From contig CALCPB010000463.1 in the NCBI GenBank assembly GCA_937897665.1, positions 1 to 22,253 on the forward strand: DNA of 22,253 nt. Direction: 5' to 3'. The first letter of the stretch is position 1, and every line of letters starts with the position of its first letter. This stretch comes from an uncultured Halomicronema sp. (GTDB taxonomy: Bacteria > Cyanobacteriota > Cyanobacteriia > Phormidesmidales > Phormidesmidaceae). Positions 1 to 9,255 of the stretch are shown in pieces. The translations under genes were made by a program, and so were the position numbers. Under the pieces are notes generated by a model, which saw only the letters and a list, made by a program, of their open reading frames with translations, searched no databases and had not been told where the DNA came from.

Positions 1-1
1 G

Positions 2-3000
2 GCCTCTCGTTCGGGGAACTGGTTGGCTCAACTGGACATTGATAATCCGGATGCCGTCGATAATCCTGACGCGCTGCCAGAGGTCTCGCCTGAAGCCCCA
101 GCGGATACACCAGCCGAAGCCCCAGCCGGCTTTGTCCAGCCTGAGCAGTTGCCAGAGGGTATCAATCTCACCATCGAAGGCTCCTCTAGCATGGCGGTGA
201 TTACTCAGGCTTTGATCCAACAGTTCGAAGCCGCCTATCCCGATACCAGCGTCACCCTGACTGAGCAGCCAGCGGATGTGGCCTTGACCAATCTGCAAGC
301 GACCACAGCTGATCTCGCCGCGATCGGCCGTCCCCTGACCGAGGAACAGCTAGCTCAAAATCTGCGGGAAGTCTCCATCAGTCGTGAGAAGGTCGCGGTC
401 ATTGTCAGCGCCGATAATCCCTTTGAAGATCAGCTGGAAGCCGCTGACTTTGTCCGCATCTTTCGAGGCGAAATCACCAACTGGATCGAGCTGGGGGGGC
501 CTGACTTGCCCATTCGCCTCGTTGATCGTCCAGAAACCAGTGATACCCGCGCCGCCTTGGGCAATTACGAGATTTTTGACGGGGATCTCACCACGGGTGA
601 TAACGTCACGCAGGTGCCCAACGACAGCACTGCCGAAGTGGTTGAGGCTCTGGGAGATAACGGTATTGGCTATGCCATTGCCAGCCAGGTGATTGGTCAA
701 GATAACGTGCGGGTGCTGTCGATGCACGGCACGCTGCCGGATGATCCTCGCTATCCCTACTCGCAGCCGCGCAACTATGTGTATCGCGGTACCGATACGT
801 TGCCGATTGAGGTCGAAGCCTTTCTCGCTCTCGCTACCAATGCCCAAGGGCAAGAGACGGTGGCTCAAGCCAAGGCGGCTGAGGCGGCGGATGTGGCCGC
901 GGCGGAGCTGCCTGATAAAGTCGTAGCCATGCGCCCCAATGGTCAAGGTTTTGTGACCGGCGATCGCGCTGGGAATCTCAACTTTTGGAACGCTGACGGC
1001 ACCCCGGCGGGTGACCCTGTCGCGGCCCATACCGGCCCCGTGACCGCGCTCGCTTTTAGCGCTGATGGTCAACGGCTGATTAGCGGCGGTGCCGATGGCA
1101 CTATTCGCCTGTGGGATGCTGTGGGCACGCCCATCGGCGACCCGATTAATGGGGGCAATGGGCCAGTCACCAGCCTGACAATCCAGCCTGATGGTCGCTT
1201 CGTTAGCGCCAGCGCCGATGGCACTCTACAGCTTTGGGACGATACGGGCAACCCCATCGGTGCCCCCATCACTGGCCATGAAGATGCCGTGCGCGACATG
1301 GTGTTGAACCCCAATGGCACCCAGCTCACGACGGCATCAAAGGACGGGACTATCCGCCAGTGGAATACCGCCGATGGCACGTCCCAAGGAGAACCGTGGA
1401 CGGGGCATCAGGGGGCAGTTCAGGCGCTAGCGGCGAAACCCGACGGCACGTTCTTTTCTGGCGGTGCTGATGGCACCGTCCGCCAGTGGGATGCTAACGG
1501 TGCGCCCGTCGGCGAGCCCTTACCCGTCTCTGGCCCCGTCACGGCGATCGCTGCCAATGCCAGCGGCACCAGTGTCGCCGTTGGTGATGAGACCGGGGCA
1601 CTGCAATACCTGTCTGAGGAAGGCGTGCCTGTCGGCCCCGCCATCACTGATGTGGGTGCCCCAATTGATGATTTGGCGTTCACCCCCGATGGTCAGCGCT
1701 TAGTGGTGAGTGCCGGAGACGTGCCCCAACTGCGCGATAGCACCGGCCAACCTGTTCCCATTCCCACTGCAGAAGCCGAACCGGCAGACTCGGAAGCGGC
1801 GGGCCTACCGCCTGAGCTGTTAGACCTCTGGCAACGTTTACAGCAGCTGCCGCCCCAAGTGCTTTGGATTATTCCCGTTGCGGTGCTGGGCTTACTGCTC
1901 TTGGGGCTACTCCGCAGCTTCCGCCAAGATGAAGATGATGATTTTGACGAGGAACCGGTGAACCTGCTGCCCGGCGACGTTACCGAGGTTGACACTGATT
2001 TCACCAACACTGACTTAGCTGGTAACGACTTGGCCGGTAACGACTTCACCAACACCGACTTTACGAGTCCCGACCCGTCTCGTAGCGAGGTCTCTGGCAT
2101 CAGCCCGCAAGATGCTACTAGTTCTCTAGATGCGTCGTTAGCGCGATCTAAGCAAACCCTGGCTGAAGGGGTCAGCCTCGGCAATGCGGGTCGTTACCAG
2201 GAGGCTCTAGATCGCTTCAATAAATCGATCGAACTGGCTGATATCGAACGCTTAAAAGCCGCTGCAGCGGGCACGACTTTGGTGGGTGCCAGTGCAGTCA
2301 TTGCTCGCGGGCTTGCCCGCCGAGGGACCGCGTTTGCTAACTTAGGCCGCACTGAAGAAGCCTTGCAGAGTATCAATCGAGCTTTAGAAATGGATCCCAA
2401 TGAGGCCGCTGCGTGGATTGGCAAGGGGAACGTTTTGGTGCAAAAAGGCCAATTAGATGAAGCACTTTTTTGCTTTGATAAAGCGATCGAACTCAACCCT
2501 AACCTGGCGGCTGCTTGGCAAGGCAAAGGCAAAGCCCTACAAAAAATGGGACGCGATGCAGAAGCTCGTAACGCCTTTGCGCAGGCCGGTGCTCTCGGTG
2601 GCGTCAGCGAAGATATCCCGATTGAGTTGGGCACGCCCGTGGATGAGATGCCGCCGCCGGACTATCCCCAAACGGACTTCAGCGGCAGCGACTTTAGCAG
2701 TAATGACTTCAACGACAGCGATTTTGCCGTCCCCCCGGTAACACCCAGCCCGGCATCACCAGGTGTCGGCTCAATACGGCCAGCGGCACCGCCGCCCACC
2801 GTTCAACCCCAGCCCCAACCGACCCTAATCACGCCCCCCCCAGTCGAACCCAGTCCACTGCCACCCCCGCCCATTCCGAATGGCCCCATCGGTCCCATTG
2901 GCAGCATTCCGTCCGAGCCAGCACCCACCCCTGGGGCGGATGATGACCTGCCGGCCGTTTTGTTGGCCGCGATCGATCGCCTGCCCCCTGTCGATCCCCC

Positions 3001-3580
3001 CGTCTCACCAGCACAGTCACCGCCCCGCGCTCCCATTACACCGATGAGTGAGGTCACAGAGCCTGTGATCGCGCCCAGCGATGATTCGGTGCCGCCAGAC
3101 GTTTTGCAATCTGTGGAATATTTGCCTGCCGAAGCTGAGTCACCTGATCCCAGTGCTCCAGTGACTGCCCCGATTGACGTTCCTCCCGAAGTGAGGGCTA
3201 TCTTGGCGGGTGATTCTGATATTCCGAGTGCGGAAGAGACTGCTGATGCGGCTTCTATTACCGATCCCATGTCGGCCTTTTTCGGTGATGATCCAACGAT
3301 GTCGATGCGACCAGCCGCTCAGACATCCTCACCATCGGTCACTGACGTGTCGCCCGTGTCGCCCTCTGAGAGCCCGGCGTCTGTTGCGCCGTCTGATCAG
3401 CCTGATGATTTGAGTGACAGTGATGCGGCTGCTTTGGCCGGATTGCCGCCAGAGGTGCTCGAAGCGCTCAAGGGGATTCCCGAGGATTCTCCAGACAGTT
3501 TCGATCTGCCGTCAACTCCAAATCCTGGGCAGACGCCGCCACCGCCGCCCAATAATCCGCGCCTGCAAGATCCGTCCTAA
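2..3580 (+). CDS. PstS-like / WD40 / TPR multidomain membrane protein (5' partial)
   Basis: The frame is open to the window edge, so the true N-terminus is missing. The first possible start inside is TTG at 23, and residue numbers here count from it. Residues about 45-290 resemble a PstS-type phosphate-binding protein (GSSSM near the start, FRGEITNW in the middle), but the usual SGT ligand loop reads TSDTR (S173-T175). Residues about 300-586 form seven WD40-like blades with GGADGTIRLWD-type endings. Residues 613-630 are one hydrophobic helix (WIIPVAVLGLLLLGLL) followed by an acidic patch. Residues about 714-858 hold four TPR units, with an extra 20-odd residues after the first. The remaining 320 or so residues are Pro/Ser/Asp-rich and probably disordered. 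By inference the binding and propeller domains lie outside the cytoplasm and the TPRs inside, giving a sensor or scaffold. The substrate is unknown and no enzyme domain is visible. It converges on the next gene. Confidence 0.85.
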   Translation, partial: ASRSGNWLAQLDIDNPDAVDNPDALPEVSPEAPADTPAEAPAGFVQPEQLPEGINLTIEGSSSMAVITQALIQQFEAAYPDTSVTLTEQPADVALTNLQATTADLAAIGRPLTEEQLAQNLREVSISREKVAVIVSADNPFEDQLEAADFVRIFRGEITNWIELGGPDLPIRLVDRPETSDTRAALGNYEIFDGDLTTGDNVTQVPNDSTAEVVEALGDNGIGYAIASQVIGQDNVRVLSMHGTLPDDPRYPYSQPRNYVYRGTDTLPIEVEAFLALATNAQGQETVAQAKAAEAADVAAAELPDKVVAMRPNGQGFVTGDRAGNLNFWNADGTPAGDPVAAHTGPVTALAFSADGQRLISGGADGTIRLWDAVGTPIGDPINGGNGPVTSLTIQPDGRFVSASADGTLQLWDDTGNPIGAPITGHEDAVRDMVLNPNGTQLTTASKDGTIRQWNTADGTSQGEPWTGHQGAVQALAAKPDGTFFSGGADGTVRQWDANGAPVGEPLPVSGPVTAIAANASGTSVAVGDETGALQYLSEEGVPVGPAITDVGAPIDDLAFTPDGQRLVVSAGDVPQLRDSTGQPVPIPTAEAEPADSEAAGLPPELLDLWQRLQQLPPQVLWIIPVAVLGLLLLGLLRSFRQDEDDDFDEEPVNLLPGDVTEVDTDFTNTDLAGNDLAGNDFTNTDFTSPDPSRSEVSGISPQDATSSLDASLARSKQTLAEGVSLGNAGRYQEALDRFNKSIELADIERLKAAAAGTTLVGASAVIARGLARRGTAFANLGRTEEALQSINRALEMDPNEAAAWIGKGNVLVQKGQLDEALFCFDKAIELNPNLAAAWQGKGKALQKMGRDAEARNAFAQAGALGGVSEDIPIELGTPVDEMPPPDYPQTDFSGSDFSSNDFNDSDFAVPPVTPSPASPGVGSIRPAAPPPTVQPQPQPTLITPPPVEPSPLPPPPIPNGPIGPIGSIPSEPAPTPGADDDLPAVLLAAIDRLPPVDPPVSPAQSPPRAPITPMSEVTEPVIAPSDDSVPPDVLQSVEYLPAEAESPDPSAPVTAPIDVPPEVRAILAGDSDIPSAEETADAASITDPMSAFFGDDPTMSMRPAAQTSSPSVTDVSPVSPSESPASVAPSDQPDDLSDSDAAALAGLPPEVLEALKGIPEDSPDSFDLPSTPNPGQTPPPPPNNPRLQDPS

Positions 3581-3691
3581 GAGACTGGCTCATTCATCGT
3601 TTTGCGAGTGAATGGTACGGACCCAAAAAGTCGTACCACTTTGCTGGTTAATGATTTCGGCCCTCTTCCTCAGGCGATGCTCTAGGGCTTC

Positions 3692-3721
3692 AGAGCGCTT
3701 TATCCAAGAGCGCTTTATTCA
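3692..3721. repeat. two-copy 15-bp tandem repeat
   Basis: The unit AGAGCGCTTTATCCA (3692-3706) is followed directly by AGAGCGCTTTATTCA (3707-3721), a match at 14 of 15 positions. Each unit contains the palindrome AGCGCT. It is non-coding and lies in the gap between two convergent genes. Its role is unknown; slippage duplication is the simplest explanation. Confidence 0.75.
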
Positions 3722-3750
3722 TCAGGGCCAGGAGCATGGCGCTGCCGGTA

Positions 3751-3866
3751 ATACCAATTCTCTGAAACTGGACTACAGATCTTCCTTTCGGCTCCGCTCA
3801 AGGAACGTCGGCTGAGCGAAGTCGAAGCCGACTTGTATGTGTAGCTGTAATTTGTCGAACTGGTAT
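3751..3866. repeat. MITE-like element with imperfect terminal inverted repeats
   Basis: The left end ATACCAATTC (3751-3760) and the reverse complement of the right end, ATACCAGTTC (3857-3866), match at 9 of 10 positions. Inside is a perfect 7-bp hairpin, GTCGGCT (3807-3813) with AGCCGAC (3826-3832). Ends of the ATACCARTTC kind with internal GCTCCGCTCA and GAGCGAAGTCGA stretches are, from memory, typical of short dispersed elements between cyanobacterial genes. There is no transposase and no clear target-site duplication. Copy number elsewhere in the genome cannot be judged from this window. Confidence 0.5.
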
Positions 3867-3931
3867 AAGACAACATTTGAATGACATCAAGCAGCGCTGA
3901 TTGAACATCGGCAATGCTGGTCAAGTCAGAA

Positions 3932-4462
3932 TTATTCCAGTGCAAAGGATTCCAAGAACCCTGCAGCGGCCTTTTCGACGTTTTTGCCTTCAGGAATAAC
4001 GACTAAAACTTGGTAGAGGCGATTATCGACCAGATAGATGCGCGAACTGATTGTGGCGGGTTCATCGGTTTCTGCGCCTGTGCTAATGACGAGAGATCGC
4101 CCAGGATAACCGTCGATTTCCACCGCTTCTTCGCTGATTAAAGTACCGCCCAGATTGGTCACAGCGCCGTCGCGGCTACTATCTAACAAAGCTTGCGGAT
4201 CGGTCTCATCGACAATGGCTGAGGGATAGTCAGAATAGGCGATCACGTAGGCTGAATCTTCGGCTTCCGCCGTGAAGGCGTGAATTTCGACTGGCCCGAC
4301 GGGGGCTTCAATGGCTTGCTGAGTTTCTTCAAATGGCGCCGGGGTTTCAACTCTAAACTCCCCAGTTTCTGAAGAAAAGGCTTCTCCTTGAATCGATGCA
4401 CCATCACAGGCCGTTATCAGTAACGCACCGATAAGCAAAAAACGGCTGATCCCATGTTTCAT
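3932..4462 (-). CDS. predicted lipoprotein, PsbP/DcrB-like fold suspected
   Basis: This 176-residue protein starts with a short basic segment and a hydrophobic stretch ending in the lipobox ITAC (Cys19), so it should be exported and lipid-anchored. The mature part begins with an acidic linker. It then reads as an alternating strand/helix domain (FRVETPAPFEE, PVEIHAFTAE, YVIAYSDYP, GRSLVISTG, SRIYLVDNRLYQVLVV) and ends with a helix (AAAGFLESFAL). This pattern recalls the Mog1/PsbP/DcrB superfamily, often seen in small secreted cyanobacterial proteins, but that is recognition by shape only. It is downstream of rsgA on the same strand with a 97-base gap, so it may have its own promoter. The function is unknown. 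Confidence 0.8.
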   Translation of the reverse strand: MKHGISRFLLIGALLITACDGASIQGEAFSSETGEFRVETPAPFEETQQAIEAPVGPVEIHAFTAEAEDSAYVIAYSDYPSAIVDETDPQALLDSSRDGAVTNLGGTLISEEAVEIDGYPGRSLVISTGAETDEPATISSRIYLVDNRLYQVLVVIPEGKNVEKAAAGFLESFALE

Positions 4463-4559
4463 AATGCGGGTATCTGTTTTTCTTTAGAGTGGTTTACGCC
4501 GGAAGAGGGGGAAAGGATTAGTGGCTCGTTTGACGCGCCCAATCATGTCAAGGGATGTT

Positions 4560-5717
4560 TTAGAAATCGACGTTAATGTCCTCTTCTTCGAGAGCCTCTA
4601 AGTTGTCGAGGCTATCCGTTAGCTCGTATCTCAGGTCTTCTAACGACTGCTTGCGGCTACGGCGAGAAACTCGACGATACTTTTTAGGCGATAGGCGCGG
4701 CTCATGCTGAATTTGGCCATCATCCGTGATTTTGATTTTGAAGGCGGCTTCTGGATCAGCTGAATCATGGGCCAATTGAGTTTGCATCATACAGCTATCC
4801 AATAACTGTAAATAGTCTGGGTAGCGCTCCCAGTTAGAGGGCACGGCACATCCAGGCTCGGCTCGATGTAGGCAGTCGGTAAACTGGCAGCGGTGATGTT
4901 GTAGGCGATCGCGAATTTCTGGAAAACAGTCCCCGAGCGCTTGCGGCGTACAGACGATGTCAGGCTGATTGAAGCCTGGCGTATCTGCCAGGAGCCCACC
5001 GGTTAAGAGTTCAAACAGCTCGACATGTCGGGTCGTATGGCGGCCTCGCCCCAATTTGCCGGAGACGGCACTAACCCGAAGTTCAGCGGCTGGAATGAGC
5101 CGGTTGATCAAACTTGACTTGCCCACGCCAGAAGGGCCGGATACGACCGTGATGCGACTGTGTAAGGCGTCTGCCAGAGTCGATAGACCGAGACTTTGTT
5201 TCACGCTGATCATCACCGGTGCATAGCCCCAACTGCTCAAACGTGCCTGCCAAGCAGCTTGAGCGTCGGCCTCTAGAAGGTCACATTTGTTAAGACACAG
5301 ACAAATATCTAACCCAGTCAACTCGGCCTTAACCAAAAACCGAGTGAGCTGGTGTACGTCTAAGTCCGGCTCAGCGAGGGCAAAAACCAGTAAGATTTGA
5401 TTGGCATTGGCAACTGGCGGTCGATCTAACTGGGTTTGCCGAGGTGAAACGGCCGCGATCGCCCCTCGTTGCCCTTCCCAATCCGGGTCTTCCACCTGGA
5501 CGCGATCGCCCACCATGACCCGCTGGCCAACTTTTTTGAGCCGGGCTCGGCGGGTACAGAGTAAAGCTTTTGGCCTATCTGCCACGCCAGCTACCGTTTG
5601 GCCTGAAGACGTGGCCCTTTCTAGGCGTACCGAGTAATAGTTAGCTTGCACTGCCGTCACCGTGCCCCAGAGCGCTCCCGGCGCGGCTGGTTGACCAGCA
5701 AAGGAAGGAGGCGTCAT
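4560..5717 (-). CDS. rsgA: ribosome small-subunit-dependent GTPase RsgA
   Basis: RsgA is a circularly permuted GTPase that binds the 30S subunit and checks late maturation of the decoding site. The 385-residue product has the N-terminal OB-fold region (about residues 15-95), then the permuted G motifs in family order: NKCD (143-146, G4), GPSGVGKS (194-201, G1) and DTPG (245-248, G3). The zinc-binding set C277, C282, H284, C290 is complete. A charged tail of about 60 residues extends past the family core; from memory such tails are common in cyanobacteria. The start ATG lies four bases after the stop of the TusA-like gene, implying translational coupling in a dnaJ-tusA-rsgA unit. It stops with TAA. 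The call is secure. Confidence 0.96.
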   Translation of the reverse strand: MTPPSFAGQPAAPGALWGTVTAVQANYYSVRLERATSSGQTVAGVADRPKALLCTRRARLKKVGQRVMVGDRVQVEDPDWEGQRGAIAAVSPRQTQLDRPPVANANQILLVFALAEPDLDVHQLTRFLVKAELTGLDICLCLNKCDLLEADAQAAWQARLSSWGYAPVMISVKQSLGLSTLADALHSRITVVSGPSGVGKSSLINRLIPAAELRVSAVSGKLGRGRHTTRHVELFELLTGGLLADTPGFNQPDIVCTPQALGDCFPEIRDRLQHHRCQFTDCLHRAEPGCAVPSNWERYPDYLQLLDSCMMQTQLAHDSADPEAAFKIKITDDGQIQHEPRLSPKKYRRVSRRSRKQSLEDLRYELTDSLDNLEALEEEDINVDF

Positions 5718-5721
5718 CGGG

Positions 5722-6003
5722 TCATGCCAGAGAATTACGCACCTGTAGCGCGTAGTAATCGTCTTTCTCCATCAATTTTTCGATGCCATAGCCTTCCATC
5801 TTGAGGCTATCGGGCACCTGGGCCACTGGTTCACCCGCATCAATCCAGACTTCTAGTAGGGTATCAACCGCCATTTGCTGCAGCTGCAGCTTGGTGCGAA
5901 CAAAATTGATGGGACAAGGTGTATTGCGAAGATCTAACACCACATCGGGCGATTGGGCGGGTGCCACAGAATCATTAATCGGAGTAGGGAGAACGTCACT
6001 CAT
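5722..6003 (-). CDS. TusA-family sulfur-carrier protein
   Basis: The product is a small 93-residue protein of the SirA/TusA/YeeD family. After about 20 loose N-terminal residues comes [18 protein letters not shown], holding the family CP signature with the likely active Cys30 and a conserved Lys38. The rest fits the two-layer TusA fold ([25 protein letters not shown]). Family members pass persulfide sulfur for tRNA thiolation or cofactor synthesis, but cyanobacterial versions next to dnaJ have no assigned partner that I know of. Its ATG overlaps the dnaJ stop by four bases (ATGA), so its translation is probably coupled to dnaJ. A place between a chaperone gene and a ribosome-assembly GTPase suggests a protein-quality or translation role, which is inference. 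Confidence 0.9.
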   Translation of the reverse strand: MSDVLPTPINDSVAPAQSPDVVLDLRNTPCPINFVRTKLQLQQMAVDTLLEVWIDAGEPVAQVPDSLKMEGYGIEKLMEKDDYYALQVRNSLA

Positions 6004-7130
6004 CCGCGAAACAGCCCTCCTAAAAATCCTTCAATGCCGCCGCCCTTACTGACGCGATCGCCGCGCATTTCGGCAAGCTTTTCAACCATTTCCCGCTCTT
6101 CAGGCTTTAACCGGGTCGGGATTTGCACCTGCACATCAATCAAGTGATCGCCCCGACTAACCGGATTTCCTAGCTTCGGTACGCCATGATTTTCCAACGT
6201 CAGGACAGTGTTGGGTTGAGTACCCGCAGGAATCTCCAGATCGACTGTGCCATCAACGGTATCAACCTCGATCTTGGCACCCAAAATTGCCTGCAGATAG
6301 GTAATCTTCAAATCTGACAACACATTGACCCCATCGCGGCGGAAGTTAGCATCTTCCTCCACAAAGAGATACACGTAAAGGTCGCCAGCCGTGCCGCCCT
6401 TTTGACCCGCATCCCCTTCTCCCGATACGCGCAGTCGCGTGCCGTTATCAACCCCCGCAGGAATCGTGATCTTGAGTTTTTTACTTTCTTGCCGATGACC
6501 ACTGCCACCACAGGTCTCACAGCGCTCTTCAACCATTTCGCCGGTGCCATTACAGGTCGGACAAGCCGATACCTGTGCAAAGCTCCCAAACGGCGTTCGG
6601 GTCGTCCGTCGAACTTGACCGGTGCCATTACAGGTACTGCAGGTGACGGGGCGGGTGCCAGGCTTAGCGCCAGAACCGTTACAGGTATTGCAGGTCTCTA
6701 AATGGCCGATCTTGATTTCCTTCTCGCCACCAAAAACCGCCTCCTTAAAGCCCAGCTTCAGGTCAAGTCGCAAGTCATCGCCACGGGTTGGCCCCCGTCG
6801 CCGCCCGCCCGCTTGAGCAGTGCCTCCAAAGCCCCCAAAGAAACTCTCGAATATGTCAGCAAAGCCCATATCCGAAAAATCTTGAAAGCCTCCTGCTCCA
6901 GTTGCCGCACTGCCGACACCAGCCTCGCCAAAGCGATCATACCGAGCTCGCACTTCGGGCTCAGAAAGCACTTCGTAGGCGCGGTTGATTTCCTTGAAAA
7001 CTTCCTCAGCCCCATCCTCTTTATTGACGTCAGGATGATATTTGCGGGCGAGGCGGCGGTAGGCTCGCTTTATTTCTTCTTGGTCTGAGCCACGAGAAAC
7101 ACCCAGCAGTTCATAGTAGTCACGGGCCAT
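6000..7130 (-). CDS. dnaJ: chaperone DnaJ (Hsp40, type I)
   Basis: DnaJ delivers unfolded clients to DnaK and stimulates its ATPase. The 376-residue protein has every type I part in order: a J domain with HPD at 32-34, a Gly/Phe-rich region (about 66-108), and four zinc-finger repeats [24 protein letters not shown] and CETCGGSG (Cys pairs 147/150, 164/167, 190/193, 204/207). A C-terminal substrate-binding and dimerisation region follows, ending [13 protein letters not shown]. The ATG at 7128-7130 opens the J domain directly. It follows dnaK on the same strand after a 103-base gap and overlaps the next gene by four bases. No CIRCE operator was seen in the gap. Confidence 0.97.
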   Translation of the reverse strand: MARDYYELLGVSRGSDQEEIKRAYRRLARKYHPDVNKEDGAEEVFKEINRAYEVLSEPEVRARYDRFGEAGVGSAATGAGGFQDFSDMGFADIFESFFGGFGGTAQAGGRRRGPTRGDDLRLDLKLGFKEAVFGGEKEIKIGHLETCNTCNGSGAKPGTRPVTCSTCNGTGQVRRTTRTPFGSFAQVSACPTCNGTGEMVEERCETCGGSGHRQESKKLKITIPAGVDNGTRLRVSGEGDAGQKGGTAGDLYVYLFVEEDANFRRDGVNVLSDLKITYLQAILGAKIEVDTVDGTVDLEIPAGTQPNTVLTLENHGVPKLGNPVSRGDHLIDVQVQIPTRLKPEEREMVEKLAEMRGDRVSKGGGIEGFLGGLFRG

Positions 7131-7233
7131 AGACGTCTATTGCCAACGCTGAATCAACATTACGGTACGTTTATCTATTCTATGGGACGTCGCCTCAGTT
7201 GAACCGATAACCTGTCCCTTCAATCAGAGTAGC

Positions 7234-9255
7234 TTAGTCAATAGCCTCATAATCAGCCGTAATCGTGGCATCTAGATCGACGCTATCACCGTGTTCAGGT
7301 GTGGCTGATTCGGCAAACTCTAAGGATTGAGCAATGGTTTCGTTTTCCCCTTGTGAGGGGACATTGACATTCTCTTCCAGGGAAACACTGCCATTCTCTT
7401 CTAAGGGAACATCGACGTTAAAGTCGACGACTTCATCACCCTCTGCCGATTGCTGGTACAGGGTGGCACCGATGTTAAAGAGAGAATGTTGCAGTCCTTC
7501 CATCGCACTGCGCAAGTCTTCCGGCGCGATCGCTTTATCTTGCATCGCTGCCCTCAGCTCAGCAGCCTTTTCTTCTGCCGAAGCTCTCAGCGTGGCATCC
7601 ATCAAATCACTGTTGTCACGCAGCGTCGCTTCGTAGCTGTATAGCAGACTGTCGGCTTGGTTGACCAAGTCAGCGACCTGGCGCCGCCGCTCATCTTCGT
7701 CCGCAAAGTTCTCGGCATCCGAGCGCATCTTTTCCACTTCATCGGAACTGAGGCCACCGGTGTTGGTAATGCGAATACTCTGAGCACGACCAGTGCCCTT
7801 GTCGCGGGCCGCCACCTGCAAAATACCGTCGGCATCAATTTCGAAGGAAACCTCAATTTGAGGAACTCCCCGAGGGGCCGGTGGAATTCCTGCCAGCTGG
7901 AACTTGCCTAAGCTCTTGTTGTCTTTAGCCATCGCCCGTTCGCCCTGAAGGGCATGCACCTCAACCGAAGTTTGACCATCGGTCGCGGTCGAGAAAATTT
8001 GCGTCTTGCTGGTCGGAATCGTCGTGTTGCGTTCAATGACCTTGGTAAAGACTTCGCCTAAGGTCTCAATCCCTAACGACAGGGGAGTGACATCCAGCAG
8101 TAGCAGATCCTTGACCTCGCCGCCCAATACACCAGCCTGAATCGAGGCACCTAAGGCAACGGCTTCATCGGGATTGACGGAGCGATCTGGCGATTTTCCC
8201 CCAAAAAATTCGGCAATGGCCGATTGCACTGACGGAATTCGGGTTGACCCGCCGACCAGCAAGATCTTGTCAATTTCTTCTGGGGATAGTTCAGAGTCTT
8301 TAATGGCTTGCTTGACCGGCTCCAGTGTGCCCTCAATAAGCGCTTTTGCCTGCTGCTCAAACTGCGCGCGACTCAGGCTCATTTCCAAATGCTTGGGTCC
8401 GGTTTCATCAGCGGTAATGAACGGCAGGTTGATCGAAGTCGTTTGCATCGACGACAGTTCGATTTTGGCCTTTTCGGCCGCTTCACGAATGCGCTGAAGG
8501 GCCATGCGATCAGCAGAGAGATCAACGCCTTCTTGCTCACGAAAGGCTTCAATCATCCATTCGGCAATGCTGTTATCAAAATCATCGCCGCCCAAGTGGT
8601 TGTTGCCGGAGGTCGCCTTCACTTCAAAAACGCCATCACCCAGCTGCAGCACCGAAACGTCAAAGGTACCGCCACCCAAGTCAAACACCAAAATGGTTTG
8701 CTCTTGTTCTTGCTTATCTAGACCGTAGGCGAGAGCCGCCGCTGTGGGCTCGTTAATAATGCGTAAGACTTCAAGACCAGCAATCGTACCAGCATCCTTA
8801 GTCGCTTGGCGCTGGGCATCCGTAAAATAGGCCGGTACCGTAATCACGGCCTGGGTGACTTCTTCCCCCAGATAAGCTTCGGCGTCTTGCTTCAGCTTTT
8901 GCAAGATCATGGCAGATACTTCTTGGGGCGTGTAAGTTGTGCCACGCACCTCGACATCTACCGTGCTGTCTCGCCCTGAAACACAGACATAGGGAACGCG
9001 GGACCGCTCAGATTCGGTATCATCCCAACGGCGACCAATAAACCGTTTAATGCTGTAAACCGTGTTTTCCGCGTTAGTTACTGCCTGCCGTTTGGCCAAT
9101 TGGCCAACTAAGCGCTCTCCGTTTTTGCCAAAACCAACAATACTCGGGGTTGTGCGTCCCCCTTCGATGTTGGTAATCACAATCGGCTGACCACCTTCTA
9201 AAACGGCAACACAGCTATTGGTAGTCCCTAAGTCGATTCCGATTACTTTGCCCAT
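7234..9255 (-). CDS. dnaK: chaperone DnaK, DnaK1-type Hsp70
   Basis: This is a 673-residue Hsp70. The nucleotide-binding domain starts at [17 protein letters not shown] and contains [14 protein letters not shown]. The interdomain linker region reads [17 protein letters not shown], followed by the substrate-binding domain and a helical lid. The tail is acidic and ends [11 protein letters not shown], which resembles the remembered end of cyanobacterial DnaK1 rather than the usual DnaK2 ending. The grpE-dnaK1 order also fits my memory of Synechocystis. The ATG at 9253-9255 follows a leader with a 12-base tandem duplication ending GCGAGTT. There are 381 bases between the grpE stop and this start, so dnaK may have its own promoter. 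Its nucleotide-exchange partner is the interrupted grpE upstream. It stops with TAA. Confidence 0.96.
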   Translation of the reverse strand: MGKVIGIDLGTTNSCVAVLEGGQPIVITNIEGGRTTPSIVGFGKNGERLVGQLAKRQAVTNAENTVYSIKRFIGRRWDDTESERSRVPYVCVSGRDSTVDVEVRGTTYTPQEVSAMILQKLKQDAEAYLGEEVTQAVITVPAYFTDAQRQATKDAGTIAGLEVLRIINEPTAAALAYGLDKQEQEQTILVFDLGGGTFDVSVLQLGDGVFEVKATSGNNHLGGDDFDNSIAEWMIEAFREQEGVDLSADRMALQRIREAAEKAKIELSSMQTTSINLPFITADETGPKHLEMSLSRAQFEQQAKALIEGTLEPVKQAIKDSELSPEEIDKILLVGGSTRIPSVQSAIAEFFGGKSPDRSVNPDEAVALGASIQAGVLGGEVKDLLLLDVTPLSLGIETLGEVFTKVIERNTTIPTSKTQIFSTATDGQTSVEVHALQGERAMAKDNKSLGKFQLAGIPPAPRGVPQIEVSFEIDADGILQVAARDKGTGRAQSIRITNTGGLSSDEVEKMRSDAENFADEDERRRQVADLVNQADSLLYSYEATLRDNSDLMDATLRASAEEKAAELRAAMQDKAIAPEDLRSAMEGLQHSLFNIGATLYQQSAEGDEVVDFNVDVPLEENGSVSLEENVNVPSQGENETIAQSLEFAESATPEHGDSVDLDATITADYEAID

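Larger units (their letters stand above)
3581..3931. other. gene-free convergent intergenic region
   Basis: This stretch lies between two convergent genes and contains no convincing coding frame. It holds a possible hairpin just after the left gene (stem TGGTACG/CGTACCA, 3613-3619 with 3632-3638, no T-tract), a 15-base tandem duplication (3692-3721) and a MITE-like element (3751-3866). The short open frames crossing it show no domain, composition or start signal that supports translation. Confidence 0.7.

Noticed and set aside
350..1072. 240-codon minus-strand open frame opposite the giant gene
   Set aside because: It lies wholly inside the PstS-like coding region on the other strand, has a basic, unstructured composition and no family features.
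2803..3270. 155-codon Gly-rich minus-strand open frame
   Set aside because: It is the complement of the proline-rich tail; the glycine runs mirror CCC codons.
3613..3638. Intrinsic terminator after the giant gene
   Set aside because: A 7-bp stem with a 12-base loop is present, but no T-tract follows, so it is left as a possible hairpin only.
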